Origin: Sabellastarte sp. h YS-2021
Taxonomy: Eukaryota; Annelida; Polychaeta; Sabellida; Sabellidae
Assembly: GCA_964017235.1 (NCBI GenBank)
Contig: OZ024940.1
Span: forward strand, 23,751,615 to 23,815,614
DNA: 64,000 nucleotides
Direction of reading: 5' to 3'
Part shown: positions 1 to 13,257 of the stretch, one piece after another
How positions within the stretch are numbered: position 1 is the stretch's first letter
Layout: each line of letters begins with the position of its first letter
Position numbers and translations under genes: made by a program
The notes under the pieces: generated by a model
Seen by the model: the letters and a program-made list of their open reading frames with translations, nothing else
Told to the model about the DNA's origin: nothing
Database searches by the model: none

Positions 1-1343
1 AGACCAACGGGTTCAGATGTAGTCGACAAATAATTTGGGAGGATGTACAACTAGGAAGCACTTTTAGAGCGCAGGCTTCTGTCAAGGGGAGCCGTGTCTA
101 CCCATATATTGTGAATTCAGGACTTATTTCTGTATCCAGAGTATGTTCCGGATCTTTCCCAAAATTTAATCACGTCGTCCTTTGGTCAGACCCTGCCCAC
201 ATAAAAAATTACACAAAGATGCGTTCCTTAGTTTTTGAACAATCACAAACACATGTACAGGCAAATGCACCCAAAAATATAACCTCCCTGGGAGAGCTAA
301 CAATTCTTGGGATATAACTGAAGCGAGCCACTTGTGGAAATGCTGGCATTTGGTACTACGAAGCGTGGATGATCGCTCGTGAGAAAACAAGGGCTTTATA
401 AATTTAACAAATGTACATTGCATGTTTGATAGACGCTTCCACCTATTTATGGACTATATTCAATGTGTGTACAAACAGGACATGAAAGAAAAAGTATTTA
501 CCACTTGACTGGCCATATCTGTCTCTCACAACACACACACCTACACATGGGCTAATTTAATCCCTTATCAAGATGTCATTGATGGCATCTTGTTTTGGGG
601 TGAAATGTAACACCAATCGACATACTCCACTTCTGTATATGACTTGATAAAAATGGCAATGACTAAATGCAGACTGTTTTAAAGAGATAAAGGTTGAAGT
701 ATTATTTCTTTCTTTTCTGCAGACAAAACTCAATTTAAACTTTTACACTTTTAGGCATATTTGGAGGTGTCAATTACTGGAAATCAACTAGCAAGCAATC
801 TTAGACTGCAGACCAAGGCAGTAGTGAAAATACAAACGGAGCTGATGAAATTTTCAGATTTTTTTCGTATGTAGAGGATGGATCTGACTCTTGTCCAAAA
901 TTTCATCAATTCTTCCTTTGATCAAAATTTTTAATACCTAAATCTCACGGTTATGTGCTATCCTCAGGAGCTCCGTACAAATATAAACTATTTAACTTCT
1001 GTGGGATCATGTCAGGCTAGATGTGTTTTAGTAGTTTCCATAAGGGTTTAATAAGTGGAGATCTATATTTGGGTAGGACTCCCTCAAAAGAAGACAGACA
1101 GCATTTCGGATATATGACAGCTTTTTCAAATTGTCTGAAAATCCTGTTATGACTTCTCAGGTGCTAAACCAGAGGGGCGGGGGGAAAATGGCTGAATGGG
1201 ACGGCTAGGTTTTAAACGAGCTCCACCCACATATGTTGGGTCTATCAACGCAGCAGGAAAGACAAGGCCATGAAGTATACAATTCAAATACGTGCTGACA
1301 TGACCACACAGAACAGTGCGACCAAGCCTTGACAAGGCCAAGA
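1..1343. other. Intergenic, no gene seen
   Basis: No convincing gene. 1060-1335 resembles the sequence just downstream of exon 2 in gene A (59690-59950). The rest is unassigned. Confidence 0.5.
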
Positions 1344-1568
1344 GGGGTTTCGGTCTACTAGCGTGAGCCGCAAAGCCATCAGAGACACGAGCAGTGCACT
1401 GAAGTGGTCATACATCCCACTACTAACGCAGCCCATTGCCGCTTAACTTCAGTGAACAGACAGGCACTCATCACAGTACGCCACAATTCATGAAAGTCCA
1501 GAGACATAAAAAAAAAGGAAAAAAAAATGGTCCCAAGAAGCACGGGCCTCGCTAGAGCTCACGCTTAA
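1344..1568 (-). mobile_element. 5S-rRNA-derived SINE, reverse copy
   Basis: Reverse complement of the unit at 13258, including GCCGCTTAACTTCAGTG and the GCGAGCC/GCTCTAGC ends. Confidence 0.75.
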
Positions 1569-2204
1569 AAAAATATCACCACATAATACTAGGTTGGAGC
1601 TACAGAATTTATGTACAAAATTACCAAATTTGTTTAAATTCTATAAATATGTAAGAGGTTATTTATAGAGAGAAAAAAATGTCACTGAAATTGTACGCAA
1701 TACCTCTGGAGCTGGTTGGGTTTGTTGATTCTGTAAACAACACCACTATAAACGACAAAAGTGAAACTTTATGGGGCTTTTTTTGACAGAGCCATAACTT
1801 TCCCCCTTTTAAACATATTCTGACAACCTTGTCAAGAACCAATTACATTACTCCCCTCCCCCTCAACTTATTTAATGCAAGTATTTTCAAATTTTACTTT
1901 CAACAGACTGGGAAAATATATATATCAACCGTACTTCATTTTTGGCGCAAGCAATTTGTATAAATAATTTTGACAGAAAAAAAAACTGCACCAAAAGTAA
2001 AAGGACACATAGGACTTTTTCTCTTTGTATATTTGTGTTAAAAACATATCATTTTACGCAGTGGAATTCTTGTTATGATAGACCTCATTATACTGATTAA
2101 TGGTTACAAAATGCCTAGCTATTAATCATTGCCTCTGCTGTTGGTCTGTTTGGTGGTTATTCCAAATCTAATGAACACAACTTTATAAAGACGATTTACA
2201 ATGA

Positions 2205-2357
2205 TCTATGTCGTAGTTGCTTGCCGTTGGTCGGCAGTTTACAGCACAGAACCCTAACGAACTGTATGTACTGGTTTCCTCTGCCCTTCCAACTACCCGT
2301 CGTGATATGACCTGTATAGTGTTGAAAGCGACGTAAAACCCCAAATAAATAAATACA
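2205..2357 (+). mobile_element. SINE S1, body and tail only
   Basis: Body from GTAGTTGCTTGCCGTTGGTC to the AATAAATAAATA tail. Other fragments of this family lie at 34505-34632, 48517-48615, 49000-49133 and 63497-63550. Confidence 0.75.
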
Positions 2358-2689
2358 ATCTATGTCGGGTCGGGCATGGTACCCCTGCAGTTTAGTTGTT
2401 TGTGGTTATTTGTAAAAGTAAAGAGCACAACTTTAGAAGGATAATTTATAATTTATATGTTGGCGGGGTATGGCCAAAGGAAAGAAGTGATCAAATTTTG
2501 GGAAAGATCCGATTCATACCCTCGACACACACAAAAAATTTCCTTATTTTCAACGGACTTATGTGGTCTAAATAGGAAGACATACAGACAAATATGTTCA
2601 TAAAGTTTTCCTGTATACAATTGCACCATTTACTATGGATATCTGGCATAACAAACTTGTCAAAAGTGCCATTTTTTTAGTAATATTTC

Positions 2690-3230
2690 TGAAACTAAGT
2701 AACTTACCTACCAATATCTTGTATACATCATTAGAAAGATATTTTTACAAAGCCTCTGCTTGTTTTTGTTGCATTATAATCCATACAGAAATGGCCAAGA
2801 AATCTCAAGGATTGAAGTTTTTACATTCACTTTTGCACCTGTATAGAAAATTGACAATTTGTTATTAATATTTCTGAAACTATGTAACCTACCAAAATCT
2901 TTGATACATCATTAGAAAGGCATTTTTAGAGCACTTCAGCTCATTTTTGTTGCATTAAAATCTATACAGGAATAGCAGAAAAATCTCAAGAATTGAAGCT
3001 TTTGCATTCACTTTTGCCCCTATATATGTAATTAACACGATTTTGTTGCTGCGTTCTTTCTTTAAATATGGACTTATTTGCTGTATTATTTATACAAAAT
3101 GGTGGATAATAAAGGAAAGATATCTCTCATAAGGCATATATGAAAATCATAATGATTATACTTGTGCTACATGTTCATACAGTATTGTCACCTTCATTCG
3201 TGTTATATTTTTTGTCATATCTGTTCTTCA
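2690..3230. repeat. Dispersed repeat, partly doubled
   Basis: Two 180-bp copies in tandem (2690-2865, 2869-3045) sharing ACATCATTAGAAAG and AATCTCAAGAATTGAAG, then a tail (ATACAAAATGGTGGATAATA). Related sequence at 17130-17520. Confidence 0.6.
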
Positions 3231-4212
3231 GAGATTTTTCCGATTGCACTCCTAGGCTACTCATTTCCAACTAATTTCTTTCGAAAAAATGTGTTCTAGA
3301 AGAAAAGAAATTCCACGAAGTAGAAAAGTTTCTACGAAGGTCTCTTATACTGTTAACATTATGTGACTCATATGTATGAATGGATTTACAACCATTTGTC
3401 AATGCATTGTCAACGAACATAGTCATCATCATGTGCCTGGGACACTGGGGAATTTTTGTCTTAAATATCAAGACATAGCTTCCTACCACCAAAAGCTTCA
3501 GGTCATCTTTGTCACGATCAACTGTTTCATAATTCTTGACTTTTGCATTGTGACTTGCATAAGAAAGGTCTAGTTATTACATAAGGATGCTATATGTAAA
3601 AACTCTATGGATTTATTGCTAAATATCACCAGCATAATTGACAGGAAGTTGTTGAGTGTATTCAAAGTTTAGCCTTGCCCATATTTGGGCAATTCTTAAC
3701 GTTCAATGAACAAGAGTGGAAACCGTGTGCTACCTTATTAGGTTATATGTTCGCCTGCCTTTACAGGTGTGGTTATAACTGCATTTTCCCAACTGGTGAA
3801 TCACCTGCCATTTTCTCTGTGGTTAAGGATTTGGGGAAGTCCCACTTGGTGTGGGTGGTTCAAAGTCGTTGAGATAACAATGGCTGTGGTTATACACCAT
3901 CCAAAAATGTTATCATGGGATTACTCATACCTAGTGGTCTGAAGTTGTAAAGCACTTACGAAATATAACAACTGACGAAGTTAAGTGCTTGCACTTAAGA
4001 TCTGTGTAGTTTATAATTATATAGATACATTGATCGCAAATTTATTAAAAGTGCAGATTATTTTATGACAAACAAGTTGACTGGGTGAAGACCTGAGGTC
4101 AGCGTAACGGTTATGATGAAATATGGAATGACATGAGGTAGCTAATTCACATCTCACATGATCCCACAGATGGAAAACTACTGACTTTTCAGCAAAGATT
4201 TTAAATCAACTA

Positions 4213-4419
4213 GAGTAAGAAATCTAAAATTCGCCACATATCTGAAATTCGCCACATGTGAAAATACTAATAAAATAAATGAATTGTGGTGAGATTTGTT
4301 GAACGTATAGTAAATTATGGCTTTTTGAACTGAAAAATACCAATTTTTAGACAAAAACATCATTTCCTTCATAAAATTAACTAAGATTTTAGAGGTGGCG
4401 AATTTTAGATTTCTTACTC
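4213..4419. mobile_element. Mariner-like MITE, copy 1
   Basis: Terminal inverted repeats GAGTAAGAAATCTAAAATTC / GAATTTTAGATTTCTTACTC, flanked by TA on both sides. Six copies occur in the window. Confidence 0.85.
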
Positions 4420-5127
4420 TAAAGGCTTTCTAATCTTGAACTAAAATGACAAAGTAATAGGTGGAAGATATATTGCAGATGCTCTCAACTGAACTGAAGA
4501 TATTATTTGTTAAAATTATTATGTTATCCACAGAACAACCTTATTATAACCTCCGCCAAGGAGGTATCATTTTCAGGACCGTCTGTTTATCTGTTAGTGG
4601 TATTACACAAATACCACTGGTTGGAACTTCATGCAAAAACAATTGAGAAGATGGGTTTTGGTCCGACTTAGATCCCGTTAAAATCTGAGAGTGATCTGGA
4701 TCATCGTCTGGATACCAAAGAAAGAAGAAAATCTAGATCTTCCCATTTTACTTATTATTACCTTCCTAGGCAGAGATCTGTACTCTCCGAGTGCTTTTGT
4801 TATAATATTAAGTAAGGTGCCGTAACTTCTGTGATAAACACCACTAATCGCTTATAATTAGCCCTAATACTTTAAATACAAGAAGCTTTTAGTAAGCTAG
4901 AGAGGACTCTTTCACATCTACAAGTGACCTGGGGTCGATTTCACAAAAGGACTTAGCCCAGGCTTAGACTTAAATTGAAGACTTTTGTCTTAAAATGAGG
5001 CTAAGTCTGAGACCCTTTGTGAAACCGGCCCCTGTATATTTTATATGATATTCACTTGTCCCAGGAGACTGCAGCGTGACTACAAATTACAGAAAATTAT
5101 GGGCCTGTGAACAATTTTTACAGGGTG

Positions 5128-5352
5128 GAGTAAGAAATCTAAAATTCGCCAGGAATCTAAAATTCGCCACCTCTAAAACCTTAGTTAATTTTATGAAGAA
5201 AATGATGTTTTTGTCTAAAAATTGGTATTTTTCAGTTCAAAAAGCCATAATTTACTATACGTTCAACAAATCTCACCACAATTCATTTATTTTATTAGTA
5301 TTTTCACATGTGGCGAATTTCAGATATGTGGCGAATTTTAGATTTCTTACTC
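5128..5352. mobile_element. Mariner-like MITE, copy 2
   Basis: 225 bp, same termini as copy 1 with doubled TCTAAAATTCGCCA sub-repeats at one end. The right flank is TA, the left TG. Confidence 0.85.
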
Positions 5353-7094
5353 TATTATAGGTTTTTAGCAGCACGACATCAATTATTAACAGCCCAAGAG
5401 CTGTTAGGCCCGAGGGCTGTTAGTGATTAATAAAGTTGGCACAAATTTGAAATTGCTGGACAAAAATGTAAACATCAAAGCATCATTTTATTTTTAAAGC
5501 AAAAATGGGTACTTGAACATCTAAAGAAAAAAATTTTAGGCAAATACTCAAATTTACAAGATACTGGAATAAATTAAGGATACTTGGCTGTATATTTATA
5601 AAGAAAATCAAGTGTTTTTTCTCTTACTTCAGGACAAGAAACTATACATTTCTACCAAAAAATGAAGAACGTTTTACTGAAATACAATTTTATTATTAAG
5701 CCCGCCAAATCAAAATATGCAATATTTTGACATCATATGGACAAAGGGCCGTTTATTTCCCGCAGATGTTATAGTGACGTATTATTTACAGTTACAAAGG
5801 GTGTCTCTTGCAATTTTCCACAAATAATTTCTGTTTTATAAATAAGAGAGATATCGTAAGTTGAAAATTTCAAGTGACAGTAACACATTTGTAAACAAAC
5901 GCTTGATGATGTCAGGGGCAAGCCGTTAATAGTTCAGCACTCTCACTCGGTGAACCGTAAACGATACTGTTTTACCATACATATAAAGCATTGTTAATGT
6001 GCTAGTGTTGTACGCCTATCTAACAATAGTGCATATTAACAACTTTTAGAGGATTTCACTGCTAACCAGATAATATGCGATTTTAACGCTCAATTTTCTC
6101 CTTTTTGTTTGGAAAATGGTAAATGTTAATAATAAGAAATCCAGAGCATCATTTTCTCCGATTTCTTATCTAAACTTAAATCAAAACTTGTAATATTTCA
6201 AGACCTCTATCGATTAAAGGAGTGGAGTGTAAGATTCAATGAGGCATTCGAAAAAATTTTAGATTTGCTATAACGCATGTTACTTTAAACACACTAAAGC
6301 CATCATGGAAGTAGTAATTTGATAGTTTTAATGCAGTTTTAATGCATGTAAAATTGTTGTTAATTGTATTATGTTTAGTAACAATATTGTCTTTTTGTGT
6401 TCATGTACTGTATGTTGTCTTTGGTGTTAAATAAAAAATGTTAAAAAAAAGCCAGATAATATGCAATACCACAGCCAGTTGACATATTTTTTATTATTTT
6501 TTGTAGATAATGTATAGCCTTTAAATACAGCAAAAGTGAAACTGACTAGGATTTTTTAATCAGGAACAAAATCTCTTCCCTGCCAAATATTAAAACGGTT
6601 CTCATGTTGAACTATCAAAAGCTTTGAAGTTCTAGGAATCAAGGCCACAATAATTATGTGTGATTAATAATATGTTACAATTTCTATTTTAAACAGGTTT
6701 TGTGATGCCATCATACTTTTGTGTATTTTTTTTTTAGTAAGTGTTTTTCATGTTGTCTGAATAAATAGTAAAAAATTTGGTACAGACAAAAAATAGTACC
6801 AAAATATTTGAGCAAATAGCAACTGTTATTTGGAGAAACAGAGTGAGGGTATTCCACAAATAAAAGAAATGTGGGAAATAACCTTTGAAAGCTCTGTAAT
6901 GGTGGAGAAGTACTATTTATAAACCATCCCAGTTTTCCAAAATATCAAAAACGACTGCACACAGAATTTTCTGTGAAACAAAGTAAATGCAAAAGTTCGA
7001 TGAAATAAAGTACATTCTACAAAATAAAATAATGAAGAACATGTGACCAGAACCAGTCTGTGTTTGAACTAATGTATAAGTTGAAATAGTGTAA
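5353..7094. other. AT-rich intergenic stretch, no gene seen
   Basis: Contains a small dyad (AACAGCCC...GGGCTGTT near 5387-5422) and an AT-rich run, but no supported gene or complete element. Confidence 0.5.
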
Positions 7095-7595
7095 AGCTGG
7101 AGTTACATACAAGTAAAACCAGTGTATTACTAAGTCATAGTTACATATGAGTAAAACCAATGTAAGGCATAATTATGTGTTAGTAAAACCAGTGTATTAC
7201 TAAGTCATAGTTATGTCTGAGTAAACCCAGTGTAAGGCATAATTATGTGTAAGTAAAACCAGTGTATTATAAGTCATAGTTATATCTGAGTAAAACCAAT
7301 GTAATGCATAATTATGTGTAAGTAAAACCAGTGTATTACTAAGTCATAGTTATGTCTGAGTAAAACCCAGTGTAAGCCATAGTTATGTGTAAGTAAAACC
7401 AGTATAAGACTTAGATTTGTGTAAGTAAATTCTGTATAAATCATAGTAATGGGTAAGTAAAACCTGTAAAAGTCAGAGTTATGTCTAAGTAAAACCAGTG
7501 TAAGGCATAGTATGTATAAGTAAATTTTGCATAAGTCATAGTTATGTGTAAGTAAAACCAGTGTAAGCCACAGTCATGCAAAAATTAAATCAAGT
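7095..7595. repeat. Minisatellite, GTAAAACCAGTGTA motif
   Basis: A 70-bp dimer of 38- and 32-bp units near 7100-7380, breaking down into single 30-32 bp units to about 7595. Confidence 0.85.
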
Positions 7596-7799
7596 GGAAT
7601 TCATAGTTGTGTTGTTAGAGGTCAAACTTGGCATTTTATGTCCTATCCAAAAATGGGTAAAATACAGCATAACCTGATAGGTTTGAATCATCGCTCATTA
7701 TGGCTGTCATAAGAATAATCGCTTCGCCTCCGTTGTTTATAACCTCAAACTATGGTCAAATTCTATGCATACCATGGTTTGGTCGGGGGGTCATTCCTA

Positions 7800-9620
7800 T
7801 AAGAAAAATTTAATTAAAAGTGGTATACAACTGCAATGGTAAGTTTCAATTTGGGAAGCGATAAATGCTACAGTTGAATACCCTCCAGAATAGTTACCGC
7901 CGTCACAAAACTTATGAGGAACTCTGCACAAAATTCCCCCCCCCCCCTTAAAAAAGTTTGCCATTCCTAAGTCAGTTGGGAACAACATTAGATAAAGAGT
8001 ATCAGTCTTGTTTGAGGGAAACAATACATAAATGTGTTCAGCCAAAACAAAAACATAGGATAATTTCTGTGTAACAAGTCTAAACAAATATAAATATAAA
8101 CAAATGTTTGGCTGTGTCAGCCATGATCTGTGTGAATATTTGCTAGCTTGTTATTTGGTCAAAAAACAGAAGTGAAAATGTACTGAAAATATGCAGTCAT
8201 TTGTCATAATAACCATGCAATCTATTCTGTACTTTTTTCAAAAGTTAAACATCAAATTTCTGTGAAAAAGGGACAATATATGTTGGCAGAGATGACGGCG
8301 GGGGATGTTCTGGGGTAGTATGGTGTGTATTTATTTAAACTTTGATATGCCAAACAACTACCTCTTAAAATTAATCGTTAATAATTATTTGCTTATTTCT
8401 ACAATTATTCGGATAACAAATAACAATGTTAACAATGCACGGTATTTTACTGCATACTTTTAATGGTCTAGAGAAGTCCCTAGTGGTCGACAAAGTTGGT
8501 CCTCTGATCACAGCATGGCTCCCACTCCCTTTTCCAATTTAAATTCCCTGTGTTTTCCCTGTGAAGTTTATATTTTTCCCTGTGGATTTTATAAATAAAA
8601 TAACACAATCAAGCCAAAACATCAAATGTGACCGGCGTGTGAATGCAAATGGCTGTTACTCTTCAAAATCATTCTGAAATTTTCAAATTCCCTGTGTTTT
8701 TCCAAAATTTTCAAATTCCCTGTGTTTTCCCCGTCTGGAATTACTTTTCACAATTTTCCCTGTTTTCCCTGTGCAGTGGGAACCCTGGTCACAGACTGTC
8801 ACCTCTGTGTGGGCTCGACTCCCCCACAAGTGGCAAATGCTCAGGACCTGCCCCAATATGACCCTGGCTGCTGAACGGGATGTAAACCTTCAACTTTGAC
8901 TTAATGGTCCAGAGCTACTGAATAAACCTCGGGCCTAGTACATATTTATGTTTTATTATTACATTCAGTGTGGCTGCAGTTCCATCAGCAGTAATCTGGA
9001 TAATATGTGTTTGGTTGCCATCAGTGGTGACAGAAATTTGGACAAGGCTGCCTCCAATATTATGACGATGACAATAACAATGGAATGGTATTAACAAAGA
9101 AAGGTACATAACTTGGTGTATTTTGCCACTTCATTCAATGGAGAGGGGCGGGTTAATTCAATTCATTGCCTTACCAAGCTGAGTTCACAGCACAAATTTT
9201 GGCCATGGGCCCGCTTTGTGTTAAAGTGTAGAAGATGCCTAAATTGAAATTGAGAATATGGGACAAATTGGAGAATCGGGGGAAATGAATGAATGTAAAG
9301 GCTCTATGCAATTTTTGGTTCAGTTAAAACAAAGATTTTTTGTAAAATCACGTATCACTGCTAAGTACTGTTTGCTTTAATATTGGACCCTTGGTCATTA
9401 AAAATGGTTATTAATTCGTGACGGACCATCTATCATGGAAATTATGGTACGTGGAAGTATAACTAAAAGATGACAAAACAAATAGTACCTAAGATCCTAT
9501 AACCGAAAGCATGAAACCTAGAAATGCTTCGTCAAAAATGAAACCTTAATAAGAATGGCAGCGATTGCATGTTACAATATATTTCCCTCTCTCTTTTTTT
9601 TTCAATTTAAATATTTACAC
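7800..9620. other. Intergenic, simple repeats only
   Basis: Includes TTCCCTGTGTTTTCC repeats (8520-8780), one S4 SINE (8780-8905) and otherwise unassigned AT-rich DNA. Confidence 0.5.
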
Positions 9621-9627
9621 AAGGTTA

Positions 9628-9852
9628 GAGTAAGAAACCTAAAATTCGCCACATATCTGAAATTCGCCACATGTTGAAATACTAGTAAAATAAATTAATT
9701 GAGGTGAGATTTGTTGAATGTACGGTAAATTAAGGCTTTTTGAATGGAAAACATACCAATTTTCAGAGAAAACATTATTTTCTTCATAAAATTAACTAAG
9801 GTTTTAGAGGTGGTGAACTTCAGATTCCTGGCGAATTTTAGATATCTTACTC
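9628..9852. mobile_element. Mariner-like MITE, copy 3
   Basis: 225 bp, TA on both sides. Slightly diverged termini (AAACCT, ATATCTTAC). Confidence 0.85.
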
Positions 9853-10163
9853 TAATTGTTTTACCACTAACCCATTTATCACAGAAGAGACGTGGAAAAG
9901 CAATTATTTAAAGTGCAATGCAATTTAAAGTTTCTTCACTTCTGATTTCGATGTATTGCCACAGGAGTGAATTATATACACTTGTTTGTCTGACAGACTA
10001 AAGTAGTTTGGAAAAGTGTAATTGTTTCTCTTTCTGATCTTTTTTTTTTTTGTAAAGTCCACTCACAAATATTTCAATAAAACTATGTCAAGAGGTCTGT
10101 TCGATTTCTCAAAGTGTAGTATACAATAGGTTTAAGATCTGAAGTAATAAAAAAAGGCAGAAA

Positions 10164-10355
10164 AGGGGTTTCGGTCTACGAGCGCGAGCCGCAAAGCCAT
10201 CAGAGACACGAGTAGAGCACTGAGGCGGTCGCCCATCCCAGTACTAACGTGGCCCACTGCTGCTCAAACTTCAGTGATGAGACAGGTAGTTATCACGCTA
10301 CACCACAATTCATGAAAGTTAAAAAAAAAAGGCGTGAACTCCCGCTTTAAAAATG
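10164..10355 (-). mobile_element. 5S-rRNA-derived SINE, reverse copy
   Basis: Starts GGGGTTTCGGTCTACGAGCG and carries the 5S-like CACTGCTGCTCAAACTTCAG. Confidence 0.75.
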
Positions 10356-10849
10356 TAGGATCCAGAGTATAGTTTAGGACTGGTTTCACATGGGTTTAAG
10401 ACGTGTTCCCAATGTACCAGATATTATAAAGACCGGAAATGCGCAGTGAACGAAAACCCATCTGTGCACATAGAATCACCTAGGAGTAAAACCTCTGATA
10501 ACCGCCCGCTGAAAAACGGAAGTGTCGTTTGGAATTTCGCTTTTGGAAATTCGTCGACATTTAACGAGGGCGATTATGCATTCAAAACAATATGGCAGCT
10601 CCCTTGTTTGTGTCACCTCGTAAAAATAAAGGGATATTTCTTTCAAAAAGGTAGGCCAGTCTTTATAATAGTAATAAATACCTCACGGCGCTCTGGCATT
10701 ATTTAAAATTTTTGCCAGGTGTATATCCTGTAACAAACGCCCTTACAATCAGTATTTATTACTTCATTCTCCCGACAGTGTTACGAGCGACAGAATCCCT
10801 AATCCAGAGGCATAGCGGACTGACAACAGCAAGACCAAATGAAACAGGC

Positions 10850-11140
10850 TGAAAAGTCTTTCGATCTACGGGCGCGAGCCACAAAACCATCACTACAGCA
10901 CCGACATCAGAGCTTGGAAGCCATCAGAGATGCGAGTGGTGCACTAAAATTTATGAAAAGTCCAGCGACAAAAACAGATTCCTAATCAGATGTAGAAATC
11001 AGCCCCCTTACTCATCCAAGCACTGTAGCCACCTGAGGCTTACCTTCATTGAAGAGATGGTTTCTCATCCATCCAGACCACAATTCATGAAAGGTCCGGC
11101 ACAAAAAAAAACCTTGAAAAAAGTGATCTTTAGAGGCACC
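10850..11140 (-). mobile_element. Degenerate 5S-derived SINE pieces
   Basis: Two broken copies in series: CTACGGGCGCGAGCC at the start and TTACCTTCATTGAAGAGATG near 11040. Confidence 0.6.
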
Positions 11141-12112
11141 AGCTTGATTTAGGGCTCTAGGGCCTTGACCTTAATCATTCAATCATAAATATGTGATTAA
11201 TATTCGGTTTAGCAATGCATACCAATTTTTCCCGACGCTGTACTGTAAGCCACTCGGCATGGCTGGGTCACTGTCAAGGTTTCAGGACCAAGAATCAACT
11301 CCATGAGATCAGAGACACAAAGCACTTGCACTGCTCATTTCACCATGGGGTCACTGTAAAAATATAACAATATATTGATATAGAAATTACAGCCAACAAA
11401 CTGTGGTAGATGTAGAATTTGACCATGGTTTGAGTTTATATTTAGATTTATTTTTTGATTTACGTTTTGTTGCAACAGCCAAGGTCATATTGCGATGGTT
11501 AGTTTAAGGGTGGAGGAACCAGTGCATACTAGCTGGTCAAGATTCTGCAGTGTAAACCACTGGGCATCGGCAAGTAACTACCAACTTTCCAAAATTAAGT
11601 AAATGGGCCAAGATTCAAACTGGCGACCTCACAGGTTGAAGGCAAACCCTCTAACTGCTACACCACTGGGCCACCTGGTTTGAGTTTATAAACCACAACG
11701 TAGAAGCCCTTGATGGTTTATTGCCTTAAGTTCTAACTGTGGCAAAAGTTTGCATATGCCATGGTTCTGAGGGTGTTAAATCCTGTTTTAATATGCCAAA
11801 GCACGTTAAAATTACTAATCATGTAAACTTTGACCATCAAACCAGGCTGTCTCATCTTTTATACTTTGCAGGGGGTATTATCGGAACAGCCAACATCTAC
11901 CTTAACAAACTTCATATAGCTCTTGGCCAATCAGATTCACTGACACAGCTGTGTTATGTTAGAATTAGTTAAATCCACCTAGGAGGTTACGTTTTTGGGA
12001 GCACTTGTTTCTGTGTTACTCTGACTGTGCTCATGATTACTCAATCAATGACCACATTCTTCGCGTAACTTTTTTATGTGGGTAGGGTCTGACCAAAGAA
12101 AGAAACGATTAC
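11140..12112. other. Intergenic, worn repeats
   Basis: 11480-11690 is a tRNA-like SINE relative in reverse. 11700-11960 relates to the 56600 foldback family. No gene seen. Confidence 0.45.
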
Positions 12113-12310
12113 CGTAAATTTCCAAAATAACGCCTAGGTTCAAATAAACGCCTGGTTCAAATTAACGCCTGGTACCAAGCACACTGTTTACAATTTATTA
12201 CACTGTTTTTTGTATTTCAAAAGAATGCCTGGTTCAATTTAACGCCTGGTCTGATGCCATTTAAAAATAATTAACACCCGGGCCATATTCTGAAAAAAAA
12301 ACCCGGTACA
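12113..12310. mobile_element. Foldback MITE, CCGTAAATTTCC type
   Basis: ACCGTAAATTTCCAAAATAA at one end and AACGCCTGG repeats. A second copy lies at 60452-60650 in gene A intron 1. Confidence 0.65.
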
Positions 12311-12326
12311 TTACAGGAAAGATCTG

Positions 12327-12530
12327 GGGCCGTATTCTACAACAATACTTAGACAAGGTGACCTTAGATCTAAGTAAGGGAAGGTTTTTTACTTAAGTAT
12401 TTCTTGCACTTTGTGTTTTCACGAAACAAAAGTTAGGAATGTTCAGTCTCATCAGTTCTCACTTGAAATCTAAGAAATACTTGAAATCAAAGTTAGAAAT
12501 GGTCTAAGTATTGTTGTAGAATATGGGCCC
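12327..12530. mobile_element. Foldback MITE, GGGCC...GTATTCTAC type
   Basis: Inverted ends GGGGCCGTATTCTACAACAA and its mirror ATTGTTGTAGAATATGGGCC. Confidence 0.75.
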
Positions 12531-12588
12531 AGGATCATATTCTGGACCAAAAAACCTTTGAATTTTCTATTCCAGGGCACGTAAAAAG

Positions 12589-12833
12589 GGGACACAGTGG
12601 CAGAGTGCTAACACTCTCGCCTCCCACCTCTGAAGCCGGGGTTCGGTTCCTGGCACGGCTTCAAGTGGGAAAGCTGGTAGTTGCTTGCCGTTGGTCGGCA
12701 GTTTACAGTACAGAACCTTGACCAACTGTATGTACTGGTTTCCTCTGCCCTTCCAACTACCCGTCCTGATATGACCTGTACAGTGTTGAAAGTGACGTAA
12801 AACCCCAAATAAATAAACAAATAAAAAAACAAA
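12589..12833 (+). mobile_element. tRNA-derived SINE, family S1, full copy
   Basis: tRNA-like head (GTGGCAGAGTGCTAACACTC, B box GGTTCGGTTCC), shared body (GTCGGCAGTTTACAGTACAG) and AAATAAATAA tail. The tail and degenerate arms rule out a working tRNA gene. Confidence 0.8.
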
Positions 12834-13257
12834 CACGTAAAAGTATCTGTCACATGATCAAATGGCTATGTTGCGTCAAATGCTTCCTATCCAAACGTGA
12901 ATGTCGACTTAGTAAATCTTTACAAATAAGAGCCGAAACATGAACATGCATCAAGCCGGTAATGAGCCCCGACGAATTAAATGTGTTGCACTAATCTGTA
13001 CCTTTAAGGCCCAGCATTGAACTGTGTGATCTAGTATGTTCATATAGTTCCTGATAGATTATTTCCATGGATCCCAAATTTTTATCTTTCTATCCTCTGA
13101 TCAAAGAAACACCTAGTAGTTTTTTTCCTATGGTACCCCTATCATATGGAATGCCTTGCATGATGACATTTGATTGGCTACCTCCGTGACAACATTCGGA
13201 TTAAAATTAAAAGCTCACTTGTTTTCAAAAGACTATCTGCCTTAGTATTTTTAAGCT

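Noticed and set aside
5076-5360. 94-codon open frame as a protein
   Set aside because: Lies entirely over mariner-like MITE copy 2. The same peptide appears wherever the MITE does, on either strand.
7095-7595. CRISPR array
   Set aside because: Units abut with no unique spacers and the genome is eukaryotic.
12589-12665. tRNA gene
   Set aside because: Same reason: repeated family with a shared body and AAATAAATAA tail.
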